This document shows positions 1 to 5,807 of a stretch of DNA of 7,940 bases, one piece after another; position 1 is the first letter of the stretch; the number at the start of each line of letters is the position of its first letter. A model generated the notes under the pieces. That model did no database searches and was not told the origin of the DNA. It saw nothing but the letters and a program-made list of their open reading frames with translations. The translations under genes were made by a program, and so were the position numbers. Origin of the DNA: Acidobacterium sp. (GTDB lineage Bacteria; Acidobacteriota; Terriglobia; Terriglobales; Acidobacteriaceae); assembly GCA_003152595.1 (NCBI GenBank), contig PMAM01000155.1, forward strand, positions 1-7,940, written 5' to 3'.

Positions 1-407
1 TGCGCACCACGGTTCGCAACAATGGCGGCGGGCATGTGAACCACACAATGTTCTGGACGATCATGAAGCCGAACGGCGGCGGCGAACCCACGGGCGCAAT
101 CGCGGAGCAGATCAAGACGGATTTCGGCAGCTTCGAGGATTTCAAGAAGCAATTTAACGAAACCACGGCGAAGCAGTTCGGCTCCGGATGGGGCTGGCTG
201 ATCTGGGACGGCAAGCTGAAAATCATCACCACCGCGAACCAGGACAGCCCGCTGTCGCAGGGGTACTATCCGGTCCTGGGTAACGACGTGTGGGAGCATG
301 CCTACTACCTGAAGTACCAGAACCGGCGGCCGGAGTATCTGGCGGCCTGGTGGAACACGGTGAACTGGGACGAGATCAACAAGCGGTTTGCGCAGGCGAA
401 GAAGTAG
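1..407 (+). CDS. sodA: Superoxide dismutase, Mn-type (C-terminal part, 5' end outside window)
   Basis: Converts superoxide to oxygen and hydrogen peroxide; a cytoplasmic or exported antioxidant enzyme (location cannot be judged without the N-terminus). The frame is open from base 3, giving 134 residues of a protein that is usually about 200 long. The Fe/Mn SOD signature is clear: an NNGGGHVNH segment whose final His (codon 42-44) is a metal ligand, then the DVWEHAYY motif with ligands Asp (285-287) and His (297-299), and the family's C-terminal NRRPxYLxxWWNxVNWDE. The first His ligand lies left of the window. Metal type: a Gly in the GGH segment and the Gln in ANQDSPL match Mn-SOD; Fe-SODs instead place the active-site Gln next to the NH motif. 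This is a sequence rule and some such enzymes are cambialistic, so the symbol is given on resemblance. A GTG at 36 and later ATGs are internal codons, not starts. Confidence 0.95.
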   Translation, partial: RTTVRNNGGGHVNHTMFWTIMKPNGGGEPTGAIAEQIKTDFGSFEDFKKQFNETTAKQFGSGWGWLIWDGKLKIITTANQDSPLSQGYYPVLGNDVWEHAYYLKYQNRRPEYLAAWWNTVNWDEINKRFAQAKK

Positions 408-448
408 CCGCTGGATTTCAGAACCGGATTTGAGAAACTGGGCTTGCG

Positions 449-484
449 ATGCCCTTTCTTCTGCTCTCGCAGAGGAAAGGGCAT
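449..484 (+). terminator. Long intergenic hairpin, possible terminator of the superoxide dismutase gene
   Basis: Bases 449-464 pair with 469-484 over 16 consecutive positions (15 Watson-Crick and one T-G wobble at 459/474) around a TCTC tetraloop. It lies 41 bp after the sod stop and 69 bp before the next start. No T-tract follows on either strand, so it is not a textbook intrinsic terminator. It could instead stabilise the 3' end of the sod mRNA, act as an attenuator in the leader of the hydrolase gene, or be a dispersed palindromic repeat. The structure is read directly from the sequence; the role is inferred. Confidence 0.45.
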
Positions 485-507
485 ATCTGTGTACGGCTGC
501 GCTTATC

Positions 508-530
508 ATGGATCGGTCCCGATGATCCAT
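508..530. repeat. Inverted repeat upstream of the SGNH hydrolase gene
   Basis: ATGGATC (508-514) is the reverse complement of GATCCAT (524-530), with 9 bp between. The inner part also has ATCGG facing CCGAT. It overlaps a TATCAT (504-509) that resembles a -10 box, but I see no matching -35 hexamer. It may be an operator or a leader hairpin; it could also be chance. Confidence 0.3.
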
Positions 531-536
531 ATTGCC

Positions 537-545
537 AGGTGAGGA
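537..545 (+). promoter_or_regulatory. Ribosome binding site that fixes the hydrolase start at 554
   Basis: AGGTGAGGA ends 8 bases before the ATG at 554. It supports this start over the in-frame ATG at 449, which lies inside a hairpin and would put about 35 unrelated residues in front of the signal peptide. Confidence 0.6.
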
Positions 546-553
546 CTCTAACC

Positions 554-1822
554 ATGCTCCGTTTGCGCTCTGCGCTCCTGCTGCCGCTTGTTCGCTTCTC
601 GCTGTTCGTGATCGCGGTACTGATCAGTTGGTCTCTGAGCGCGAATGGCCAGGTGCAGCGGCCTAACCCGCCGGCGGCACCGGCGCAATGGGTTGGAACC
701 TGGGCCGCTTCGCCCTTCGGCGGCGATCCCTGGCACACGATTCCCACCCTGGTCGATTCCACGCTGCGCGAAATCGTGCATACCTCGATTCCGGGCAAGG
801 CATTGCGCGTGCGGTTCACGAACGAGTTCGGCACCGAGCCGCTGCGCATCGACGCGGCCAACGTCGCGCTCAGTGCCGGAGAATCCGCGATTCAGCCTGA
901 ATCCATGCATGCACTCACCTTCGGCGGCCAGCCTTCCATCGTGATCCCGCCCGCCGCCGAGATCGTCAGCGACCCCGTTCCGATGTCCACCCCTGCCTTC
1001 GCGAACCTGGCGATCAGCTTGTTCTTGCCGCTGCAGCAGATCAGCGATGTGTCTGTGCACTCGGGCGCGCAGCAACTCAATTCCATCGAGGCGGGCAGCA
1101 ACGCGGTCAGCGCCGCTTCTTTCACCAACCCCACGCCGGTTCCGTCGTGGTATTTCGTCAAGGGCGTGGATGTGGAGCCGGTGACCCCGAAGGCCGCCGC
1201 CGTGGTCGCGTTCGGCGACTCGATCACCGACGGTGCGTACGCGACGAACAACGAGAACCACCGCTGGTCCGACTACCTGGCCGTGCGCCTGCACAACAAT
1301 CCCGCCACGGCGGACCTTGCGGTTCTGAACGAAGGCATCGGCGGCAACTGCATCCTGATCCACTGCGTTGGGCCGAATGCGCTGGCACGCTTCGATCGCG
1401 ATGTACTGTCTCAGGCTGGCGTCCGATACGTGATCGTCCTGGAAGGCATCAACGACATCGGCACGCTGCATGAGCCGAATCGGCCGAATTACAAGCTCAC
1501 GGCCGAGGACCTGGAGCAGGGGCTGAGCCAGCTTGTCGCCCGCGCGCACGAGCACGGCATCAAAGTCTTCGGCGCAACGCTCACTCCGTATCAGGGAGCC
1601 GGATACTCCACGGACAAGGGCGAGCAGATCCGCGAAGCCGTGAATCAGTGGATCCTGAGCAGCGGTGTCTTCGACGGGATGGTCGATTTTGACAAGGCAA
1701 CGCGCGATCCGGATCACCCGCTCGTGTTTGCGCCGGCGTACGACAGCGGGGATCACCTGCATCCGAAAGACGCGGGTTACGATGCGATGGCGAACGCAAT
1801 CGATCTGAGCCTGTTTCGGTAG
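554..1822 (+). CDS. Secreted SGNH/GDSL-family hydrolase (XynE-like esterase)
   Basis: A 422-residue predicted exported esterase or lipase-like hydrolase. The N-terminus is a signal peptide: basic MLRLR, a long hydrophobic stretch, then a likely cleavage near SLSANG (about residue 32). Residues about 40-200 form the N-terminal beta domain of this subfamily (WVGTWAASP, then IVHTSIPGKALRVRFTNEFG). The catalytic domain follows with all SGNH blocks: GDSITDG with nucleophile Ser223; block II NEGIGGN with Gly261/Gly264; block III GIND with Asn300; block V DHLH with Asp400 and His403, which complete the triad. This architecture is known from esterases near xylan or other polysaccharide degradation genes, where deacetylation is the usual proposal. 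No carbohydrate-active neighbours are visible, so the substrate is unknown. The start at 554 is chosen for the signal peptide and ribosome site. The next gene, also exported, starts 95 bp downstream on the same strand. Confidence 0.9.
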   Translation: MLRLRSALLLPLVRFSLFVIAVLISWSLSANGQVQRPNPPAAPAQWVGTWAASPFGGDPWHTIPTLVDSTLREIVHTSIPGKALRVRFTNEFGTEPLRIDAANVALSAGESAIQPESMHALTFGGQPSIVIPPAAEIVSDPVPMSTPAFANLAISLFLPLQQISDVSVHSGAQQLNSIEAGSNAVSAASFTNPTPVPSWYFVKGVDVEPVTPKAAAVVAFGDSITDGAYATNNENHRWSDYLAVRLHNNPATADLAVLNEGIGGNCILIHCVGPNALARFDRDVLSQAGVRYVIVLEGINDIGTLHEPNRPNYKLTAEDLEQGLSQLVARAHEHGIKVFGATLTPYQGAGYSTDKGEQIREAVNQWILSSGVFDGMVDFDKATRDPDHPLVFAPAYDSGDHLHPKDAGYDAMANAIDLSLFR

Positions 1823-1898
1823 AGGAGTCCATGCGCTGTGCCGAGGTGGCTCGATTCGAGCACCGCATCCTTTGTCAGGATTTCGGGTCTAACTCCCC

Positions 1899-1907
1899 AG
1901 GAAGGTG
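1899..1907 (+). promoter_or_regulatory. Ribosome binding site that fixes the start at 1918
   Basis: AGGAAGGTG ends 10 bases before the ATG at 1918. An upstream in-frame ATG at 1831 has an AGGAG only 3 bases away, and using it would bury the signal peptide behind 29 extra residues, so 1918 is preferred. Confidence 0.55.
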
Positions 1908-1917
1908 TGTCAAAACC

Positions 1918-2730
1918 ATGCGCTTGATCCTTTTTTCTGCACTGGCTCCAGCGATTTTTGCAGGAGCCGTTTTTGCGCAGGCGCCCGCGGTGCCTGCGGG
2001 CCAGGCTCACTTCAGCATCGTGCAGGCGAATGACGGAAAGAATGTGGGTTCGGCGGACTGCACGGTCACGGCGGTCTCCGGCGGATATCGAATCAGCTCG
2101 CACGGCGACATGAAAATACCGAAGTTCACCTATTCGTTCACGAATGAGAATCGACTCGATGGGCAGCTGAACATCGTACGCGACCAGCTCAGCGGCACGG
2201 TGAACGGATCGCAGGTGACGTTCGGAATGAACTCGGATCCGTCGGGGCGGCAGTTCCAGGTGAGCATCGTTGCCAGCGGCAAAACAACGAGCAACAGCTT
2301 CGATCGGCATCAACACACAGCGCTGCTGCCGGATCTTGACCCGGCTGCTTACGTTGCGATGGCACATTTCGCGCTGGCGCATCCGCCGACGACCTGGATC
2401 GTAATCCCAAAACAAAATGGTCTGCTGGTGCCCGCGGATTACAACGCGCAGCCGGACGTGAAGGGTACGTTTCACGGCCAGCCCGTGGATGCGCACCACA
2501 CCAGCGTGGCGATCAGCGAGGAGAATGGGTTCACGGTTGAGGTTTATTACACGAGCGAAGGCGCGCTGCTCGAAGCGGATTTACCTGAACAGAATTTCTA
2601 TGTGATCCGCGACGACTTCAAGCTGCAGAGCCGTCCGCACTACACGCCGCCGCGCGGGCAAGCGCCTCCGCCTGATCAGGGCCAGCCACCGCAGAACGCG
2701 GCGCCCCCGACCCAGCCGCAGTCGTACTAA
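1918..2730 (+). CDS. Secreted protein of unknown function with Pro/Gln-rich tail
   Basis: I do not recognise this family. The 270-residue product begins with a clear signal peptide (MRLILFSALAPAIFAGAVFA), with cleavage likely at or near residue 20-22. Residues about 28-235 look like a mostly beta-strand exported domain: alternating hydrophobic stretches such as GYRISSHGDMKI and FTVEVYYTSEGALLEADL, with a HQHTALLPDLDP segment and a HPPTTWIVIP segment between them. The last approximately 27 residues (244-270) are rich in Pro and Gln and are probably disordered. There is only one cysteine (Cys48) in the mature part and no transmembrane segment after the signal. Lipid- or polymer-binding exported beta proteins have a similar look, but that is only an analogy. 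It follows the SGNH hydrolase by 95 bp on the same strand with no obvious terminator between, so co-transcription is plausible. It converges with the beta-propeller gene, 34 bp away. Confidence 0.8.
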   Translation: MRLILFSALAPAIFAGAVFAQAPAVPAGQAHFSIVQANDGKNVGSADCTVTAVSGGYRISSHGDMKIPKFTYSFTNENRLDGQLNIVRDQLSGTVNGSQVTFGMNSDPSGRQFQVSIVASGKTTSNSFDRHQHTALLPDLDPAAYVAMAHFALAHPPTTWIVIPKQNGLLVPADYNAQPDVKGTFHGQPVDAHHTSVAISEENGFTVEVYYTSEGALLEADLPEQNFYVIRDDFKLQSRPHYTPPRGQAPPPDQGQPPQNAAPPTQPQSY

Positions 2731-2764
2731 GGCACCGCTTCATCAAGCCAGTCTTGCGCCGAGG

Positions 2765-3958
2765 CTAGGGTCTTGGCTGGTATGGCTGATAACGGGGCCA
2801 CGGCTGAACGATGATGTGCTGAGGTCCGCTGATGGTGTACGGAGAGCCCGGGGCCTCGCGGTAGTCCCTCGGGGTGATGGTGAAGACGTGCAGCCGGTTG
2901 ACGCCGCTGTTGAAGACGCCGGTGATCGCGTACAGATGATTGTCGTTGTCCCAGAACATCTCGTTGATCGGATCGGTCGTCAACAGGCCGGTATAGCCTG
3001 TGATCGGGGCGGCGCCGTTGAAGTGGAACACCTGCAGGCCCTCCTGCCCGGCCACAGCAAGTAGCTTTCCGGACGGCGCCATTTTCATGTCGTAGACACT
3101 CTGAATCGCGGTCGCCGGCATATTCGACCAGGTGCTGGTCGTGGTGAGGAAACCGTCGGCATTGGCGGTGTAGGTGGCGAGCTGCACCGAGCCGGATGCG
3201 CATCCGGGCGGGTTCGCTGGGTATTCGGCAAAGGCCACATGGTTGGTCGGATCGGCAGCCCCGAGAGCCGGGATGTAGGCACTGACCCCGGAGGGAGGCG
3301 TTGGCTTGTTCATGGCCGGGCCAAACTCGGTCAGCATCCCATTGGATCCGCGCTTAAATCCATTCATGCTGTAGTACATGCAGCTGTCGTTGTAAGCGGT
3401 GTATCCATACTGGTTGTTGCCGATAAAGGAAGGAGTATTTATGTTCCAGTTCCCGGTATCGGTGAGCCCGAGATAATTCAGCCCTCCCGTTGCATCGTCC
3501 ACCGCCCAGTCGGTGAGTCCATTGTTAGCGCAGTCGACGTCGTATTCCGCAGCATACAGCGATTGCCCGGTGTGATCGAAGGCCAGCTGGTTCGCGCCGC
3601 CGCAACCCGGCTCAACCTGCTGATAGTCGGTGGACACCGCATAGGTCAGCGAACCGTCATTTGCGATCCTGTAGGAGTTGATGTTGCTTCCGGACGCGGC
3701 CATCAGGTACGTCCCGTTCACTGCCATGTAACCGACGTTCTCCATGAAAGGAGAGCCCGGCACCGGCCGAAGTCTTCCTGCGTTATCCGCCGCGAAGGCC
3801 GAAATCTCAGTCGTGTTGCCTCCGGCGGAGTTGGCGACGTAAACATATGCGACAACATTGCGGGATGACGCGGTTTGCGCACTGGCCGAGGCGCTGAAGT
3901 AACTGGTAATTCCGATCAGCGCGTACAGGCACACGACGAACGTAAAGCTCCGTTTCAC
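2765..3958 (-). CDS. Secreted lactonase-type beta-propeller protein
   Basis: A 397-residue exported protein starting with GTG at 3958. An AGGAGA at 3970-3965 lies 6 bases upstream of that start, and the residues that follow form a signal peptide (KRSF, hydrophobic core, ASASAQ near residue 28). Reading further upstream in frame would add 70 residues without signal character. The mature part has repeated blade units of the type YVYVANSxGG...ISAFxxDNxGRLxPVPGSPF (about 37-71) and, at the end, HLYAITG...LHVFTITPxxYREAPGSPY (about 341-374), as in the 7-bladed lactonase/YncE-like propellers. Only a minority of such proteins are proven 6-phosphogluconolactonases, and exported ones are probably binding or surface proteins, so no enzyme activity is claimed. 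Four cysteines (119, 143, 193, 253) in the exported part could form disulfides. The C-terminus is a short Pro/Tyr/Gln-rich tail. It is divergent from the FAD oxidoreductase gene. Confidence 0.8.
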   Translation of the reverse strand: MKRSFTFVVCLYALIGITSYFSASASAQTASSRNVVAYVYVANSAGGNTTEISAFAADNAGRLRPVPGSPFMENVGYMAVNGTYLMAASGSNINSYRIANDGSLTYAVSTDYQQVEPGCGGANQLAFDHTGQSLYAAEYDVDCANNGLTDWAVDDATGGLNYLGLTDTGNWNINTPSFIGNNQYGYTAYNDSCMYYSMNGFKRGSNGMLTEFGPAMNKPTPPSGVSAYIPALGAADPTNHVAFAEYPANPPGCASGSVQLATYTANADGFLTTTSTWSNMPATAIQSVYDMKMAPSGKLLAVAGQEGLQVFHFNGAAPITGYTGLLTTDPINEMFWDNDNHLYAITGVFNSGVNRLHVFTITPRDYREAPGSPYTISGPQHIIVQPWPRYQPYQPRP

Positions 3959-3964
3959 TGGAAA

Positions 3965-3970
3965 TCTCCT
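3965..3970 (-). promoter_or_regulatory. Ribosome binding site deciding the GTG start of the beta-propeller gene
   Basis: Read on the minus strand it is AGGAGA, 6 bases before GTG at 3958. It is the strongest Shine-Dalgarno match near the signal peptide and is why a GTG start is called rather than the far-upstream ATG at 4168. Confidence 0.65.
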
Positions 3971-3996
3971 GTCGAAAACTGTTGTGAAGAATGGAC

Positions 3997-4014
3997 CCGG
4001 GCAGACTTGCCTGG
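3997..4014. repeat. Small hairpin with GACT loop in the divergent intergenic region
   Basis: CCGGGCA (3997-4003) pairs with TGCCTGG (4008-4014), six Watson-Crick pairs plus one G-T wobble, around a GACT loop. The core CAGACTTG is repeated at 4148-4155, where it again forms the loop of a hairpin. On the minus strand this would be in the leader of the beta-propeller mRNA if that transcript starts upstream of it. Role unknown. Confidence 0.3.
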
Positions 4015-4123
4015 ATAGGGCGGGTACTGCTTGCCACGTCATTAGAGGGCCGGAAAAGTCCCGTGGTTGTCCCTCAGACCTCGACACACGGCAGCTCAGG
4101 TGGATTACTCCAGTCTTTGGCGA

Positions 4124-4165
4124 ACGGAAGACTTCTCGAAAGTCGCACAGACTTGTGCCTTCCGT
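4124..4165. repeat. Compact inverted-repeat cluster (possible three-way junction)
   Basis: The outer arms ACGGAAG (4124-4130) and CTTCCGT (4159-4165) are reverse complements. Between them sit two smaller stems: ACTT/AAGT (4131-4134 with 4140-4143) and GCACA/TGTGC (4145-4149 with 4154-4158). Only one base (4144) is left unpaired outside the loops. It lies upstream of the candidate promoter of the FAD gene, so for that gene it would act as DNA; it could be part of an RNA only on the minus strand or in an unseen transcript. Confidence 0.3.
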
Positions 4166-4173
4166 CACAGACT
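4146..4173. promoter_or_regulatory. Direct repeats CACAGACT, 20 bp apart, possible activator site
   Basis: CACAGACT occurs at 4146-4153 and again at 4166-4173, a repeat period of exactly 20 bp or about two helical turns. The second copy ends where the -35 element of the candidate promoter below should lie. This is the placement expected of a tandem activator site, but the binding protein is unknown. Confidence 0.3.
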
Positions 4174-4196
4174 CTCAGGCTTTCCGCGGCTATACT
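4168..4196 (+). promoter_or_regulatory. Candidate promoter of the FAD oxidoreductase gene
   Basis: TATACT at 4191-4196 matches five of six bases of a sigma70 -10 box and would start transcription near 4203, about 34 bp before the ATG. The hexamer 17 bp upstream (CAGACT, 4168-4173) is a poor -35, which would fit an activator-dependent promoter. A short GCGG/CCGC inverted repeat (4186-4189, 4197-4200) brackets the -10 box. Confidence 0.35.
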
Positions 4197-4236
4197 CCGC
4201 TGGCGAAGGGCGGACCGGCGCCCGAGGAGAAGACCT

Positions 4237-5769
4237 ATGAATCAGAATGGCCGCAGGATCGTCATCATCGGCGGCGGGATTGCCGGATTGTGCGCCGCTG
4301 TTTACGCGCAGCGCAGCGGATATCAGGCCGAAGTCCTCGAGATGCACACGATGACCGGCGGGCTGGCGATGAGCTGGCACCGGCACGGTTTTACGTTCGA
4401 GACGTGCCTGCACTGGCTGGTTGGCTCGAAACCCGGCAGCGAATTCAATCGCATCTGGCGCGAGGTGTGCGACATCGACCAGCTGCGGTTTGTCGATCCG
4501 GCGGAGTTCGTGCGGATGGAGACGGAGCACGGTGAAAGCCTGCGCGTCTTCACGGATGTGGATCGGCTGGAGAAAGAACTGCTGGAACATGCGCCGCAGG
4601 ATGCCGCCGCCATTCGTGCTCTCACGCGCGACATCCGCACCCTGAGCAAATTCAGAATTCCCGAGCCAGGCAAAGGTTGGTCCACCAACTGGCGGACGTA
4701 CCTGCGCGACCTCTCGTGCGTTCCCACCCTGCGGCGGCTGGCGAACATCAGCGGCGGCGACTATGGAAAGCGTTTCACGCATCCCCTGCTGAGCCGTTTC
4801 TTTGGCGAAGGCGAGATGGGGCAGCTTTCCGCGATCGCCCTGGTGATTTCGCTGGCGTGGATGAACGCCGGCGACGGGGGCTACTCAATCGGCGGCGCAC
4901 AGGCGCTGATCCATCTGATCGAAAGAAAGCTGACGAGCCTGGGCGGACACGTACGGTGTGGGGCGAAGGTGGAACGCATCCTGGTGGAGAACGACAGCGC
5001 TGTCGGAGTGCAGCTGGCCAGCGGAGAGACGATCGCGGCGGACTGGGTGATCTCGGCGGCCGACGGCCACGCAACCATCTATGAGTTGCTGGGCGGGTGG
5101 TACAAGAATGCGGCCATCGACCGGAATTATCAAACGATGCAGACGTTTCCCTCGTACCTGCAGGTCTCCCTTGGCGTCGGGATGGATTTGTCCGACCTGC
5201 CGTGGTCGGTAAGCCGGATTCTCGATGCGCCGATTCGCATCGACCCCGAGACCGAGGTGAAGCAGATTGGGTTCCGCATCTTCCACTTCGATCCCACGTT
5301 CGCTCCGCCAGGCAAGACGGCCATTACCAGCATGCTGATGACGCGGAATTTCCGGTATTGGACCGATCTGTACAAGGACGATCCGGAGCGGTATCGCGCC
5401 GAAAAGAATCGCGTTGCCGAGGCGGTTGTCTCCGCTCTGGAGCGGAAGATTCCGGGTGTTCGTCGGGCGATTGAGACAGTCGACGTGTCGACGCCGGCCT
5501 CGGTGATGCGCTACACCGGCAACTGGAAGGGCAGCATGGAAGGCTGGTTCCTGTCGCCGGGCGGCAGCTTCCGTCCGTTGCCGAATAAACTGCCTGGTCT
5601 GCGGCGGTTCACGATGGTGGGCCAGTGGATCGCACCGGGCGGCGGACTGCCCTCAGGACCGATGACAGCAAGGCCCGCGATTCGGGCGATCTGCAAAGAG
5701 GATCGCGTGGCGTTTCTGCCGGTCGTGAAGGCAGAGAAGAAGCCTCACTGGAGACTGCGGACTCCGTAG
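4237..5769 (+). CDS. FAD-dependent oxidoreductase of the phytoene desaturase / CrtI-like family
   Basis: A 510-residue flavoprotein, the normal length for CrtI-like enzymes. The N-terminus is a dinucleotide-binding fold: IVIIGGGIAG (residues 8-17, GxGxxG at 12, 14, 17), the ribose-binding acid Glu35, then TGG at 40-42. The middle has GGYSIGGAQALIHLIERKL (about 214-232) and VERILVENDSAVGVQLASG (245-263), then the second FAD contact ADWVISAAD (268-276). The C-terminal FAD motif is MVGQWIAPGGGLPSGPMTAR (460-479). The start is set by GAGGAGA ending 6 bases before ATG and by the GxGxxG fold lying right at the N-terminus; the frame is open further upstream to 3991 but that stretch has no family similarity. 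The family includes phytoene desaturases, carotene isomerases and retinol saturase-like enzymes. No carotenoid synthesis gene (crtB, crtE, crtY) is adjacent, so the substrate cannot be assigned. It converges with the reductase gene, 38 bp apart. Confidence 0.85.
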   Translation: MNQNGRRIVIIGGGIAGLCAAVYAQRSGYQAEVLEMHTMTGGLAMSWHRHGFTFETCLHWLVGSKPGSEFNRIWREVCDIDQLRFVDPAEFVRMETEHGESLRVFTDVDRLEKELLEHAPQDAAAIRALTRDIRTLSKFRIPEPGKGWSTNWRTYLRDLSCVPTLRRLANISGGDYGKRFTHPLLSRFFGEGEMGQLSAIALVISLAWMNAGDGGYSIGGAQALIHLIERKLTSLGGHVRCGAKVERILVENDSAVGVQLASGETIAADWVISAADGHATIYELLGGWYKNAAIDRNYQTMQTFPSYLQVSLGVGMDLSDLPWSVSRILDAPIRIDPETEVKQIGFRIFHFDPTFAPPGKTAITSMLMTRNFRYWTDLYKDDPERYRAEKNRVAEAVVSALERKIPGVRRAIETVDVSTPASVMRYTGNWKGSMEGWFLSPGGSFRPLPNKLPGLRRFTMVGQWIAPGGGLPSGPMTARPAIRAICKEDRVAFLPVVKAEKKPHWRLRTP

Positions 5770-5807
5770 CCTCCGGCTTGGGCGTGTTGCGACCGCGCCG
5801 GCTCGCC

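Noticed and set aside
504..509. TATCAT as a -10 box for the SGNH hydrolase
   Set aside because: No acceptable -35 hexamer at 16-18 bp upstream, so it is mentioned only with the overlapping inverted repeat.
449..553. Possible N-terminal extension of the SGNH hydrolase starting at ATG 449
   Set aside because: The ATG lies in the hairpin stem, has no good ribosome site and would place 35 residues before the signal peptide.
548..1762. A 404-codon open frame on the minus strand opposite the SGNH hydrolase
   Set aside because: Its translation is rich in Arg, His, Asp and Val without any family motif, and the opposite strand has a signal peptide and all four SGNH blocks. Long antisense frames are common in high-GC genes.
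1867..1881. ATCCT/AGGAT mini-hairpin between the hydrolase and the unknown secreted protein
   Set aside because: Five base pairs with no T-tract; expected by chance and not a credible terminator.
1777..2499. A 240-codon minus-strand frame opposite the unknown secreted protein
   Set aside because: Arg/His-rich and without ribosome site or motifs; the plus strand has a signal peptide and a good ribosome site.
2731..2764. Search for a bidirectional terminator between the convergent genes
   Set aside because: The 34-bp gap shows no stem-loop or T-run on either strand.
3991..4236. Open reading frame extending the FAD oxidoreductase upstream
   Set aside because: The GxGxxG fold normally sits at the extreme N-terminus and a strong ribosome site precedes ATG 4237; the extension is intergenic repeats in frame by chance.
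5773..5801. CCGGC...GCCGG inverted repeat between the convergent FAD and reductase genes
   Set aside because: Only 5 bp of stem with a 19-base loop and no T-tract on either strand; too weak to call a terminator.
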